DNA of 64,000 nucleotides from an uncultured Collinsella sp. (GCA_958407465.1 CATYIV010000002.1:1-64000); one strand, 5' to 3'. Counted from the first letter of the stretch, positions 37,284 through 46,508 are shown. Numbers and translations are program-made. Notes: a model not told the origin generated them from the letters alone.

Positions 37284-38741
37284 ATGGACTACAAGATTAC
37301 CGGTTACGAGCCCGCCCAGCTGTTCCATTTCTTTGAGGAGGTCAGCGCGATCCCCCGTGGGTCTGGCAACGAGAAGGGCATCAGCGATTTCCTGGTCGCG
37401 TTTGCCAAGGAGCGCGGTCTCGATGTGTACCAGGACGAGGTCTACAACGTCATCATTCGCAAGCCCGCATCTGCCGGCGCCGAGAATGCCCCGACCGTGA
37501 TGCTGCAGGGCCACATCGACATGGTGTGCGACAAGCTGGGCTCCGTCGAGCACGACTTTACGACTGATGGTATCGACCTGGTCGTCAAGGACGGCGTCCT
37601 CACCGCTAACGGCACCACTCTGGGCGCCGACAACGGTATTGCCGTCGCTCTGATGCTCACTGTTCTCGATGACGATTCGATCGTTCACCCCGCCCTCGAG
37701 TGCGTATTCACCACCGACGAGGAGACCGGCCTGGTCGGCGCCGAGACGCTCGACAAGTCCCAGATTAGCGCCCGCACCATGATTAACCTTGACTCCGAGG
37801 AAGAGGGCGTTGCTACCGTCAGCTGCGCCGGCGGTGTCGTCGTTACCTACACCTGCCCGATCGCGCGCGAGCACAAGACCGGTAGCGCCCTCACGCTCGA
37901 CATCTCCGGCCTGCTGGGCGGCCACTCCGGCAGCGATATTAACCTGGAGCGCGGCAACGGCAACCTCATCATGGCCCGCATCATCGACCGCCTGATGGTT
38001 GCCGGCGAGCCCGCCATCGTTAGCTTTAACGGCGGCACCAAGGACAACGCCATCAACCGTGAGTGCAAGGCCGAGCTGGTCTACGCCGACCACGCTGCAG
38101 CCGAGGCCGCGGCCCAGATCGCAAAGGGCATCATCGCCGACGTTACTGCCGAGCTCGAGGTCTTCGACCCCGGCTTTACCTGCACGGTTGAGATTGCCGA
38201 CAACACTGAGGTCGAGGCCATGGACGAAAAGTCCGCACTTGCCCTTATTCGCGCTCTGCGTCTTGCCCCCAACGGTGTGATCCGCCGCAATGTCGCCACC
38301 GACGGCTCCGTCGAGGTTTCCTCCAACATCGGCGTGGTTGCCACCTCTGACGACCAAGTCAAGATCATGCTGTCCCCGCGCTCCTCGATCACCTCGCTGC
38401 AGAACGAGTTCAAGGACCGCCTGCAGACGCTGGCCGATGTCCTGGGATTCGACGCCAAGTTTGAGTTCGAGTATCCCGGCTGGAGCTATGCCGAGCATTC
38501 GCCGGTCCGCGACATCTTTGTCGAGAGCTATCGCGAGCTCTTTGGCTCCGAGCTACGAATCGAGTCCATTCACGCCGGCCTTGAGTGCGGCCTGTTTGCC
38601 GAGGCCCTGCACGGCCTGGACGCCATCGCCGTGGGCCCGACGCTCTCCGATGTCCACACCCCGGACGAGAGCATGGAGCTCGCTTCTGCCGAGCGCTTCT
38701 ACGAGCTGCTCATCGACGTCCTCAAGCGCCTCGCTGCGTAA
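37284..38741 (+). CDS. pepD: Aminoacyl-histidine dipeptidase (M20 family)
   Basis: PepD is a cytosolic zinc dipeptidase with broad Xaa-His specificity. The 485-residue protein has the metal motif LQGHIDMVCDK (about 75-85), the second ligand region TTLGADNGIAVA, catalytic glutamates in FTTDEETGLVGAE, and the dimerisation domain. AAGGAGG (37273-37279) sets the start at ATG 37284. It stands alone between toxin-antitoxin modules and ends at a strong terminator. Confidence 0.94.
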   Translation: MDYKITGYEPAQLFHFFEEVSAIPRGSGNEKGISDFLVAFAKERGLDVYQDEVYNVIIRKPASAGAENAPTVMLQGHIDMVCDKLGSVEHDFTTDGIDLVVKDGVLTANGTTLGADNGIAVALMLTVLDDDSIVHPALECVFTTDEETGLVGAETLDKSQISARTMINLDSEEEGVATVSCAGGVVVTYTCPIAREHKTGSALTLDISGLLGGHSGSDINLERGNGNLIMARIIDRLMVAGEPAIVSFNGGTKDNAINRECKAELVYADHAAAEAAAQIAKGIIADVTAELEVFDPGFTCTVEIADNTEVEAMDEKSALALIRALRLAPNGVIRRNVATDGSVEVSSNIGVVATSDDQVKIMLSPRSSITSLQNEFKDRLQTLADVLGFDAKFEFEYPGWSYAEHSPVRDIFVESYRELFGSELRIESIHAGLECGLFAEALHGLDAIAVGPTLSDVHTPDESMELASAERFYELLIDVLKRLAA

Positions 38742-38796
38742 AGGTTGCGCTAGCAGCAGTCCGAGCTACGTGCTAGCGGATTGCAAATGACATTAT

Positions 38797-38844
38797 GAGA
38801 GGGGGCATCCGAGCTTTTGCGACGGGTGCCCCCTCTCTTTTTTA
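38797..38844. terminator. Bidirectional terminator between pepD and hipA
   Basis: GAGAGGGGGCA pairs with TGCCCCCTCTC, with additional CCG/CGG pairs, followed by TTTTTT on the plus strand. It separates two convergent genes. Confidence 0.88.
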
Positions 38845-38867
38845 AGAAATGGGAAATTGATTGGCGT

Positions 38868-40172
38868 CTAGCCCATATCCGCCTTGATGAGGTCGAGGGT
38901 GCGCTGGCAGTTTTCGCGGACGGGGCCGAGCATATGCTCGCGCAGGTCCGCCATGCCGGGCAGGTCGGCGTATTCGTCCATGACCTCTTCCATGCAAACG
39001 GGTACCTCGTAGGCGAGGTCCATCATGGTCGCAAAGCAAAACTTCTCAGATAGTCCGGCATCGATGAGCGCCGCCTCCAGCGCGGGGTCGCCCATACCGT
39101 GGTATCGACGGATAGCGCCTGGACCGATGCGCCCCACACGATTTTCGCCGCCAACGCTCATGGCCAGGCGTGCCCGACGTCGCATGCGCTCATACGCTAA
39201 GCCCGATGCGACATCGTACATGGGTGCGAGCGCCGCGTTTGTGCCTTTGCCTAGGATGAGCGAGTAGTTTTTAGCGTGTGCGTCAGGCGCTCCGATAATG
39301 GCGTTGTAGAACAACATATAGGTAAAAAGCACAAGATTCATGTGGTGGGGGACTGTGTTGATCAGTCGTTCTTGGATGTCTCGTGTAGTTGGTCCTCCGT
39401 CAGCGGTGTATTTCTGGCTTGGCAATACACCGAGCGCCTGGCAAAAGTCCTCCTGATGCACCCTTTCGATATTTCCGCTGCTATTGGCCATTCTGTCGTA
39501 CCGTTCAACGACGAGCGCGGCTTCGTCTTCAAATGTGCAATAGGAGACGTTGGCAGTTGGAATGCCAACACGCCGAGCCGTTTTCATGCAGACGAATTCG
39601 TTTAAGGCCTGATGTTTGAACCCAACGACACCATTTTTGAAGATATGGGTAGTGGGGGATGACCCTAGGCATTCGCACCATTGGCCATCATGCCAAGCTA
39701 GTGCAAATTTGCCTTGATTGCCGCCCAGGGACCAGCTTTCGTTGGAGCCCATCCATGTCTCTCTTTCGCCATCGCGAATTGCTTTGAGCTTGTGAGCGAT
39801 TTGAGAATTGGTAAGCGGGCGGTATGTCGAGACCCTGCCGCGGGCGGCGTCTAATTGATCGGCTCGACAAAACTGAACGGCCCCCGCGCAGTCAAGACCG
39901 ATATGGCACAAGAGGGCGACGGGGTTGTTGGATGCAACGTCATGCTCGGCGGCAATAGCGCGACGCTGCTCTTGACTGTCGGGCAAAAGGCCAAATAGGA
40001 ATGGGCGGACGATGTTATGGCCATACGTGCGATTGGAAAGCGGCATTGTTAGCGATAGCGGTGCTCCGCGATAGGTTGGGGCGTATACAAAGCTGCAGAG
40101 TCCATGCTCGTCTTGCCGGAGAGTGCCGGCGATTTCGCCACAAATGAGGGTCGCGAGTTCCATCTCTGCCAT
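38868..40172 (-). CDS. hipA: HipA-family serine/threonine kinase toxin
   Basis: A 434-residue HipA kinase. It has the N-terminal subdomain, the glycine-rich segment SLGGNQGKFAL (about 148-158), the catalytic core GAPDAHAKNYSL (Asp297, Lys301, Asn302) and the metal-binding DVASG (Asp320). In E. coli HipA phosphorylates glutamyl-tRNA synthetase and causes persistence; the target here is unknown. It begins directly after the hipB stop on the minus strand, so the two genes are co-transcribed. Confidence 0.92.
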   Translation of the reverse strand: MAEMELATLICGEIAGTLRQDEHGLCSFVYAPTYRGAPLSLTMPLSNRTYGHNIVRPFLFGLLPDSQEQRRAIAAEHDVASNNPVALLCHIGLDCAGAVQFCRADQLDAARGRVSTYRPLTNSQIAHKLKAIRDGERETWMGSNESWSLGGNQGKFALAWHDGQWCECLGSSPTTHIFKNGVVGFKHQALNEFVCMKTARRVGIPTANVSYCTFEDEAALVVERYDRMANSSGNIERVHQEDFCQALGVLPSQKYTADGGPTTRDIQERLINTVPHHMNLVLFTYMLFYNAIIGAPDAHAKNYSLILGKGTNAALAPMYDVASGLAYERMRRRARLAMSVGGENRVGRIGPGAIRRYHGMGDPALEAALIDAGLSEKFCFATMMDLAYEVPVCMEEVMDEYADLPGMADLREHMLGPVRENCQRTLDLIKADMG

Positions 40173-40604
40173 TTATTTCACAACCTTGCAGCCAAAGGAG
40201 AGGTTTGAAGTGCCGGAAAGGCCTTGCTCGGCTGCGATTTGGGCCAGCAAGGCACCATAGGAAGATGGCGTTCCTTGTCGAGTGGGTCGTCTGCCTACGC
40301 TTGGCTTTGGCAGGGTATTCGAGTTCGCGATAGGGAGGTTCACTATCGTCGTCGGATGTTCGGAGGGCGATGCGATGGAGTCGTTATCGCTTTGCGCGAA
40401 GAGACCTATGCCGAGTGCGTTAAAGACGGTCAGCAACTTGTCGAGTCGAATGCCGGTGGCGTCGCCCAGCTCGAGCGATGCGAGCAGGCGCTCCGAAACA
40501 CCGGCCTTTTTAGCGAGGGTCGCACGGGTGATCCCTTGCGCCTCGCGTGCCCGGCGCACGTAGACGCCAGCTTGGCGCGGTGTGGTGATGGGAAGGGTAT
40601 CCAC
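40173..40604 (-). CDS. hipB: HipB-family antitoxin/repressor
   Basis: A 143-residue XRE-type regulator. The helix-turn-helix lies at about residues 20-65 (ITRATLAKKAGVSERLLASLE), followed by LDKLLTVFNALGIGL, which is typical of HipB. The C-terminal 60 residues are low in complexity and longer than usual. It precedes hipA without a gap. The inverted repeat at 40620-40660 is its likely operator. Confidence 0.9.
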   Translation of the reverse strand: MDTLPITTPRQAGVYVRRAREAQGITRATLAKKAGVSERLLASLELGDATGIRLDKLLTVFNALGIGLFAQSDNDSIASPSEHPTTIVNLPIANSNTLPKPSVGRRPTRQGTPSSYGALLAQIAAEQGLSGTSNLSFGCKVVK

Positions 40605-40618
40605 GGCGATCTCCTAAC

Positions 40619-40695
40619 GTGCAGACTTTTGCATATCAGTATGACATGCAAAAGTCTGCATGAAAAGGCCTCATGCAAAACACTGCATGAGGCCT
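40619..40695 (-). promoter_or_regulatory. hipBA operator and adjacent palindrome
   Basis: TGCAGACTTTTGCAT (40620-40634) and ATGCAAAAGTCTGCA (40646-40660) are a perfect 15-bp inverted repeat with an 11-bp centre, upstream of hipB. A third related half-site, ATGCAAAACACTGCATG (40673-40689), lies in a 12-bp stem (AGGCCTCATGCA/TGCATGAGGCCT, 40666-40695). That stem can also terminate transcription of mntP from the right. Confidence 0.85.
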
Positions 40696-40729
40696 CTATG
40701 TTGACCGTTGAGCTTATGAGAGGCGTTTT

Positions 40730-41308
40730 TTATATCGCGAGAATCCCCAGATGCTCAAGCAAGATCTTAAGCCCGATGAGGACGAGTACGACGCCACCCA
40801 CGATGGCGGCGGGTTTTTCGTAGCGCGCGCCAAAGGTGTGGCCGATCGCTACGCCGGCAACGGAGAAGAGAAAGGTCGTGATGCCAATGAGCGACACGGC
40901 AGGAACGATATCGACCGAGAGCGCGGCAAACGAGATGCCCACGGCAAGCGCGTCAATCGAGGTGGCGATGGCAAGGATTAGATATTCGCCCAGGTCGATC
41001 TTTTCGGCATCCTTGCCGTCGCCTTCGTTCTCGTCCTCAGTAAAGGCTTCCCACAGCATCTTGCCGCCGATAAAGGCGAGCAGGATAAAGGCGATCCAGT
41101 GGTCGATGGGTCTGATGATGCCCATGAACTGGCTACCAAGGGCCCACCCAATTACGGGCATGCCGGCCTGGAAACCGCCAAAGAACAGGCCGAGTATCAC
41201 GGCGACCTTAAGGTTGATCCTTTTCATGCCAAGGCCCTTGCAGATGGATACGGCAAAAGCGTCCATAGAAAGGCCGATAGCGAGCAACACAAGCTCTGCG
41301 AGTCCCAT
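40730..41308 (-). CDS. mntP: Manganese efflux pump MntP
   Basis: MntP exports Mn(II). The 192-residue protein has six hydrophobic segments in two repeats, each with the conserved aspartate motif (AIGLSMDAFAVSICKG near residue 16 and IATSIDALAVGISFA near 115), and an acidic loop (TEDENEGDGKDAEKID). The start was set at MGLAEL (41308), not the long upstream frame, which would run through the riboswitch. The riboswitch upstream supports the function. Confidence 0.95.
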   Translation of the reverse strand: MGLAELVLLAIGLSMDAFAVSICKGLGMKRINLKVAVILGLFFGGFQAGMPVIGWALGSQFMGIIRPIDHWIAFILLAFIGGKMLWEAFTEDENEGDGKDAEKIDLGEYLILAIATSIDALAVGISFAALSVDIVPAVSLIGITTFLFSVAGVAIGHTFGARYEKPAAIVGGVVLVLIGLKILLEHLGILAI

Positions 41309-41360
41309 AGTCTGGCTCCCTCTCTGCGGGCGGGCCCGCGTGTACCTCTTGGGGGAGTAA

Positions 41361-41497
41361 CAAAAAAGACCCGTGGCGTACGCGTTGCGCGCACAGCCAC
41401 GAGTCTCGTTCATTAAGGCAAGCCAGGCCGCATCGGCCAGTGTGTTGACTTGCCGCGCCACCGGAGGCGAACCCGATCACGCGACTACTCCCTCATT
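41361..41497 (-). promoter_or_regulatory. yybP-ykoY (Mn) riboswitch with terminator, upstream of mntP
   Basis: Read on the minus strand the leader has GGGAGTAG (41485-41492), GTCAACA, GGCTTGCC and ACGAGACT, the conserved blocks of the Mn-sensing yybP-ykoY aptamer. They are followed by a terminator, AGACTCGTGGC/GCCACGGGTCT with TTTTTT (41406-41361). The ACGAGAC block overlaps the terminator stem, so Mn binding would favour antitermination and efflux-pump expression. I assigned it by motif, not by a covariance model. Confidence 0.85.
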
Positions 41498-41654
41498 TAT
41501 GCGAATCCCGATGCTACCACATGAACAGCTGATTTGGGTTGGGCTCTCAGCTGTGTTCGCTCATTCTGTAAGCATCGGATTTCGCAAGCGCCGCAGGGAC
41601 AAACCGTGAGAAACTATTTAGCGTTTATGGAGCGTACACGATGGGAGCGATGCC

Positions 41655-42722
41655 TTGGATAAGAACGAGCTGCAAAAGCGTATGGAACAGGCCATCCGCC
41701 TGACGGCACCTGGTCAGCCGATCCGCACCGCCCTCGACATGATCATCGCCGGTCACCTGGGCGCCCTTATCTGCGTCGGCGACACCGAAAACGTGCTCGC
41801 TGCCGGTAACGACGGCTTCCCGCTCAACATTTCGTTTACCTCGAACCGCCTGTTCGAGCTTTCCAAGATGGACGGCGCCATCGTCATCGATGGCGACCTC
41901 ACCCAGATCCTGCGCGCCAACTTCCACCTCAATCCCGATCCCTCGCTCGCCACGAGTGAGACGGGCATGCGTCACCGTACTGCCGCTCGCATGTCGGTGC
42001 TCACCGATGCCATCGTGATCTCGGTTTCGGCTCGCCGTGCCGTCGTTAACGTGCACGTTCACGGCAAGAGCTACGAGATCCAGCCCGTCACCACCATCAT
42101 GAGCTCGGTCAACCAGCTCGTCGCCACGCTTCAGACCACCCGTCAGTCGCTCGATCGCTCCTTGCTGCGCCTGACGGCCCTTGAGCTCGACGACTACGTT
42201 ACGCTCGCCGACATCACCGGTATTTTCTCGAGCTTCGAGATCATGCAACAGGCAAAGACCGAGCTTAAGGATTGCATCGTCAAGCTGGGTAACCAGGGCA
42301 AGCTCGTGCAGATGCAGCTCGAGCAGCTCGCGGGCTCCAGCATGGATACCGAATACGACTTGATGATCCGCGACTACGCAAGCGATTCCTCCGAGGCAAA
42401 CGCCGAGAAGATCCGCGCCGAGCTGAGCCGCATGACGCCTAAGGACCTGTCCGACCCGCAGCACGTGGCGGCAGTTCTGGGCTATGACGACCTGGACGAG
42501 GACTCCGTCATGACACCGCTGGGCCTGCGCACGCTTTCGCGCGTGTCCGTCGTGCGCGACGGCGTGGCCGAGAAGATCGTCGACGAGTACGGCTCGCTGC
42601 AGGAGCTCATGGACGACATCAGCGAGGATCCGGAGCGCCTGGGCGACTTTGGCGTTAACAACCCTGCCATTCTTGCGGACTCCCTGTACCGCATGAAGGG
42701 CACCAAACAGGGGAACGCATAA
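41655..42722 (+). CDS. disA: DNA integrity scanning diadenylate cyclase DisA
   Basis: DisA makes cyclic di-AMP and slows synthesis at DNA junctions. The 355-residue protein has the cyclase motifs KMDGAIVIDGD (about 73-83) and ETGMRHRTAARM (the usual GTRHR reads GMRHR), a helical spine, and a C-terminal helix-hairpin-helix DNA-binding region (about 285-345). It starts at TTG 41655 with GGGAG 7 nt upstream; no in-frame ATG is available. The usual partner radA is absent. Its stop overlaps the ispD start. Confidence 0.93.
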   Translation: MDKNELQKRMEQAIRLTAPGQPIRTALDMIIAGHLGALICVGDTENVLAAGNDGFPLNISFTSNRLFELSKMDGAIVIDGDLTQILRANFHLNPDPSLATSETGMRHRTAARMSVLTDAIVISVSARRAVVNVHVHGKSYEIQPVTTIMSSVNQLVATLQTTRQSLDRSLLRLTALELDDYVTLADITGIFSSFEIMQQAKTELKDCIVKLGNQGKLVQMQLEQLAGSSMDTEYDLMIRDYASDSSEANAEKIRAELSRMTPKDLSDPQHVAAVLGYDDLDEDSVMTPLGLRTLSRVSVVRDGVAEKIVDEYGSLQELMDDISEDPERLGDFGVNNPAILADSLYRMKGTKQGNA

Positions 42723-43450
42723 TGGCGCCCGTATGCGCCGTGGTCGTTGCCGGTGGCAGCGGCCAGCGCTTTGGTAATCCCGGTGGCAAGCAGCTCGTCA
42801 ATGTAGCGGGCCGTCCGCTTATGAGCTGGTCCATCCGCGCGTTCGATCGTAGCGACAAGGTCGGCCACATCGTGGTGGTTTGCCCTGCCGAGCGTCGTGC
42901 CGAGATGCGCCGCCTGGCCATCGACCCGTTTGACTATGACACGCCCATCAGCTTTGCCGATGCCGGCGATACCCGTCAGGATTCCACCCGTGCCGGCGTG
43001 CATGCGGTTCCGGCGGGCTTTGAATACGTCGCCATTCACGATGGCGCTCGTCCGCTCATTACGACCGAGGCCATCGACCACGCTATCGACGTGCTCGTGA
43101 GCGACCGTGCTCTCGACGGTGTCGTGTGCGGCCAGCCCGCGATCGACACGCTCAAGATCGTTGACGGCGATAATATCGTCGAGACGCCGCCGCGTGAGCT
43201 CTATTGGGCCGCGCAGACGCCGCAGATCTTTAGCGTCGATGCTATGAAGCGCGCCCATGCCGCGGCGATTGCCGAGGGCTTTATCGGTACCGATGATTCG
43301 TCGCTGGTCGAGCGCATGGGTGGGCGCGTCCGCTGCGTCCAGAGCCCGCGCGATAACCTTAAGGTGACGGTGCCCGAGGACCTGCGTCCCGTAACCGCGA
43401 TTCTGCTCGGTCGCATGGCCGAGGGAGAGGACCTTCCCCATGTTCAGTAA
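42722..43450 (+). CDS. ispD: 2-C-methyl-D-erythritol 4-phosphate cytidylyltransferase
   Basis: IspD attaches CMP to methylerythritol phosphate, the third step of the non-mevalonate pathway. The 242-residue protein has VVAGGSGQRFGNPGGKQ (CTP binding, about 8-24), HDGARPLI and the C-terminal SPRDNLKVTVPEDL. It shares one base with disA and overlaps ispF by 11 bp. Confidence 0.95.
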   Translation: MAPVCAVVVAGGSGQRFGNPGGKQLVNVAGRPLMSWSIRAFDRSDKVGHIVVVCPAERRAEMRRLAIDPFDYDTPISFADAGDTRQDSTRAGVHAVPAGFEYVAIHDGARPLITTEAIDHAIDVLVSDRALDGVVCGQPAIDTLKIVDGDNIVETPPRELYWAAQTPQIFSVDAMKRAHAAAIAEGFIGTDDSSLVERMGGRVRCVQSPRDNLKVTVPEDLRPVTAILLGRMAEGEDLPHVQ

Positions 43451-43934
43451 CCTGCGCATTGGCCACGGCTACGACGTCCACCGTTTGGTGGAGGGGCGTC
43501 GATGTATCATCGGCGGGGTCGACATTCCCTACGAGCGCGGCCTGCTGGGTCACTCGGATGCCGATGTGCTCGCGCACGCCTTAGCCGACGCCATTCTGGG
43601 CGCCTGCCGCGGGGGAGACATCGGCAAGCTATTCCCCGATACCGACCCCGCCTATGAGGGTGCCGATTCGATGGTGCTGCTCGCTCGCGTGATGGACTAT
43701 GCGCGCGAGCTGGGCTTTGAGTTTGTCGATGCCGATTGCACCATTGCCTGCCAGCAGCCTAAGATCACCCCACACCGCGATGCCATGCGCGCCAACCTTG
43801 CCCATGCCCTGGGCGTTGACGTCGAAAACGTGGGCGTCGCCGCCACTACGACCGAAAAGCTCGGTTGGGAAGGCCAGGGCGAGGGAATCGGCGCCTGGGC
43901 CGTCTGCCTGCTACAGAAAACCGTTAAGGAGTAA
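43440..43934 (+). CDS. ispF: 2-C-methyl-D-erythritol 2,4-cyclodiphosphate synthase
   Basis: IspF forms the cyclic diphosphate intermediate of isoprenoid synthesis as a zinc trimer. The 164-residue protein has the metal motif GHGYDVHRL (about 7-15), LLGHSDADVLAHALADAILG, and TTTEKLGWEGQGEGI near the C-terminus. The 11-bp overlap with ispD implies coupled translation. Confidence 0.96.
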   Translation: MFSNLRIGHGYDVHRLVEGRRCIIGGVDIPYERGLLGHSDADVLAHALADAILGACRGGDIGKLFPDTDPAYEGADSMVLLARVMDYARELGFEFVDADCTIACQQPKITPHRDAMRANLAHALGVDVENVGVAATTTEKLGWEGQGEGIGAWAVCLLQKTVKE

Positions 43935-43937
43935 CGA

Positions 43938-45404
43938 ATGCGTATCTACAACAGCGCTACCCATAAAAAGGAAGAGTTCCAGCCCATCGAGTCCGGAAAG
44001 GTCCGCATGTACGTGTGCGGCCCCACGGTCTACGACAACATCCACATCGGCAACGCCCGCACGTTCATCAGCTTTGACGTAATTCGTCGCTGGCTCATCG
44101 CGAGCGGCTACGAGGTCACGTTCGCCCAGAACCTCACCGATGTCGACGACAAGATCATCAAGCGCGCCAACGAGCAGGGCCGTACCGCCGCCGAGGTTGC
44201 GACGGAGTTCTCTGACAAGTTTATCGGCGTTATGCGCGCCGCCAACGTGCTCGATCCCGATGTGCGCCCCCGCGCCACCAAGGAGATCGGCCCCATGATC
44301 GCCATGATCAAGACGCTCATCGAGCAGGGCCACGCCTACGCCGCCGATAACGGCGACGTGTACTTTGCCGTGCGCAGCGATCCCAACTATGGTCAGGTCT
44401 CGGGCCGCAACATCGACGACCTTATGGTTGGCGCGCGCATCGAGGAGAACGAGGACAAGAACGACCCGCTCGACTTTGCCCTGTGGAAGGCCGCCAAGCC
44501 CGGCGAGCCCAGCTGGCCGAGCCCCTGGGGCGAGGGCCGTCCCGGTTGGCACACCGAGTGCGCCGCCATGGTGCACCGCTACCTGGGCACCCCGATTGAC
44601 ATCCACGGCGGCGGCTCCGACCTTGCCTTCCCGCATCACGAGAACGAGTGCGCCCAGGCCACCTGCGCCTGGCACCAGGGCTTCTCCAACACCTGGATGC
44701 ACACGGGCATGCTGCTGGTAGACGGCGAGAAGATGTCTAAGTCGCTCGGCAACTTCTTTACGCTGGCCGAGGTCCTCGAGCAGCACTCCGCTGCCGCCCT
44801 GCGCCTGCTGATGCTGCAGACGAGCTATCGCTCGCCGCTCGACTTTTCATGGGAGCGCCTGGAGGGTGCCGAGAACTCGCTCACGCGTATCGCCGGTACG
44901 GTCGAGAACCTGCGCTGGGCCGCGAACCATGCGACGGCCGATGCCGATGAGACTGCCGCCGAGGCGCTTGCCGCCAAGGCCGCCGAGACCCGTGCCGCCT
45001 TTAAGGAGTGCATGGACGATGACTTTAACACAGCCGGTGCCATGGGCGCCGTCTTTGGCTTTGTGACCGAGTGCAACCAGTACCTGGAGCAGGCGGGCGA
45101 TGCTGCCGACAAGGCCGCCGCGCTTGCCGCCGCCGATACGCTGGCCGAGTTGCTCGATACGTTTGGCGTCGAGCTTCCCGAGCCCAAGGTCGAGCTGCCG
45201 CTGGGCCTGCTGGGCGTTGCCGCCGGCCTGGTTGCCTACACGGGTGACGACGTGGACGAGGCAGCTGCCAAGATTCTCGAGGCCCGCGCCGAGGCCCGTG
45301 CCGCCAAGAACTGGGATCTGGCCGACGCCATCCGCGACCAGCTCAAGGACCTGGGCCTCACCATTGAGGATACCGCCGCCGGCACCCGTATCAAATCTCT
45401 CTAA
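43938..45404 (+). CDS. cysS: Cysteinyl-tRNA synthetase
   Basis: CysRS charges tRNA-Cys. The 488-residue class-I enzyme has YVCGPTVYDNIHIGNAR, which holds a zinc cysteine and the HIGH-type motif, GWHTECAAM, HHENECAQ with other zinc ligands, and EKMSKSLGN (KMSKS). It is 3 bp after ispF. The order ispD-ispF-cysS-rlmB-yacP matches Clostridia and Bacilli, except that mrnC (mini-RNase III) is missing between cysS and rlmB. Confidence 0.96.
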   Translation: MRIYNSATHKKEEFQPIESGKVRMYVCGPTVYDNIHIGNARTFISFDVIRRWLIASGYEVTFAQNLTDVDDKIIKRANEQGRTAAEVATEFSDKFIGVMRAANVLDPDVRPRATKEIGPMIAMIKTLIEQGHAYAADNGDVYFAVRSDPNYGQVSGRNIDDLMVGARIEENEDKNDPLDFALWKAAKPGEPSWPSPWGEGRPGWHTECAAMVHRYLGTPIDIHGGGSDLAFPHHENECAQATCAWHQGFSNTWMHTGMLLVDGEKMSKSLGNFFTLAEVLEQHSAAALRLLMLQTSYRSPLDFSWERLEGAENSLTRIAGTVENLRWAANHATADADETAAEALAAKAAETRAAFKECMDDDFNTAGAMGAVFGFVTECNQYLEQAGDAADKAAALAAADTLAELLDTFGVELPEPKVELPLGLLGVAAGLVAYTGDDVDEAAAKILEARAEARAAKNWDLADAIRDQLKDLGLTIEDTAAGTRIKSL

Positions 45405-45411
45405 TCCCCGC

Positions 45412-45547
45412 GGGTTTCCCAAGCACCCGACCTTGCCGTTCAAACCGTCGCTCGCGTACTCAAGTACGCGTCGCTCCTCTTTCACGGCAATCTCGGGCAC
45501 TTGGAAAACCCGTACCGACCGCTTGAGCTATTCGTCTTAAGCGGTCG
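45412..45547 (+). repeat. Nested palindrome and terminator between cysS and rlmB
   Basis: Outer arms GGGTTTCCCAAG ... TTGCCGT (45412-45439) and ACGGCAA ... CTTGGAAAACCC (45484-45511) pair imperfectly around an inner 8-bp stem CGCGTACT/AGTACGCG (45453-45470). A separate stem, CGACCGCTT/AAGCGGTCG (45516-45547), follows with CTTCTTTTG. This fills most of the 186-bp gap where mrnC would lie in Firmicutes. Confidence 0.7.
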
Positions 45548-45590
45548 CTTCTTTTGTCCTGTTTGAAAAGTATTTAAAGGAGGTCGCTTT

Positions 45591-46505
45591 ATGGCCGACA
45601 ATCGCAAGCGTGCACCGCGTGGAGGCAAGCAGGCTGCTTCTGGCTCGCGTCCGATTCGCCGCAACGACCGCGCTGCCGCTCCCAAGGGCCAGCGCGAGCG
45701 CTCACAGGCTGCTCGCCCGCAGCGCGAGCGTAGCCGCGATAACGTCCAGGTTCCCAAGGGCGAGTTTATCGAAGGCCGTCGTGCTGCCGCCGAGGCGCTA
45801 CGCACTGGTTTTCCCATCAAGTGCGCGCTCATTGCCGAGGGCGGGGAGCGCGATGCCGCCTTGTCGCACCTGGTCGACGACCTCAACGCCGTGGGTGTCC
45901 GCATTAAGTATGTGCCGCGCGCGCAGCTCGACGCACTGTCGAGCCACGGCGCTCACCAGGGCATCGCGCTCGAGGTTGGCAACTTCCCCTATGCCGATGT
46001 CGCCGATATTCTCGACCGCGCAGGCGAGGGCCCGGCACTTGTCGTGGTGCTCGACCACGTGACTGACGACGGCAACTTTGGCGCCATCGTGCGCTCCGCC
46101 GAGGTTGTGGGCGCGGCGGGCGTCGTCATTGCCAATAAGCGTGCCGCCGGCGTGACCGTGGGCAGCTATAAGACCTCAGCCGGTGCCGTCATGCATCTGC
46201 CTATCGCGCAGGTTCCCAATATCGCCCGTGCGCTCGACGATTTTAAGGCCGCTGGTTTTTGGGTGGGCGGTGCTTCCGAGCACGCCGAAGGCAGTTGCTG
46301 GGATGCTCCTTTCGAGGGCCGCGTGGCGCTCGTCATGGGCTCCGAGGGCGACGGCATCTCGCGTCTGGTGCTCGAGAAATGCGACTTTTTGACCAAGCTT
46401 CCCCAGCGCGGTATGACCGAGAGCCTCAATGTTGCCCAGGCGACCACGGCGCTGTGCTTTGAGTGGCTGCGCCGCAACGCCGGCGAGCTGATGGGGGAGG
46501 AGTAG
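45591..46505 (+). CDS. rlmB: 23S rRNA (guanosine-2'-O-)-methyltransferase RlmB (SpoU family)
   Basis: RlmB methylates G2251 of 23S rRNA. The 304-residue protein has a basic disordered N-terminus (about 1-55), a substrate-binding domain (GEFIEGRRAAAEAL), and the knotted SPOUT domain with LDHVTDDGNFGAIVRSAE, GSEGDGISRL and ESLNVAQATTALCFEW. AAAGGAGG precedes the ATG. It is followed after 3 bp by the yacP-like gene. Confidence 0.93.
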   Translation: MADNRKRAPRGGKQAASGSRPIRRNDRAAAPKGQRERSQAARPQRERSRDNVQVPKGEFIEGRRAAAEALRTGFPIKCALIAEGGERDAALSHLVDDLNAVGVRIKYVPRAQLDALSSHGAHQGIALEVGNFPYADVADILDRAGEGPALVVVLDHVTDDGNFGAIVRSAEVVGAAGVVIANKRAAGVTVGSYKTSAGAVMHLPIAQVPNIARALDDFKAAGFWVGGASEHAEGSCWDAPFEGRVALVMGSEGDGISRLVLEKCDFLTKLPQRGMTESLNVAQATTALCFEWLRRNAGELMGEE

Positions 46506-46508
46506 CGC

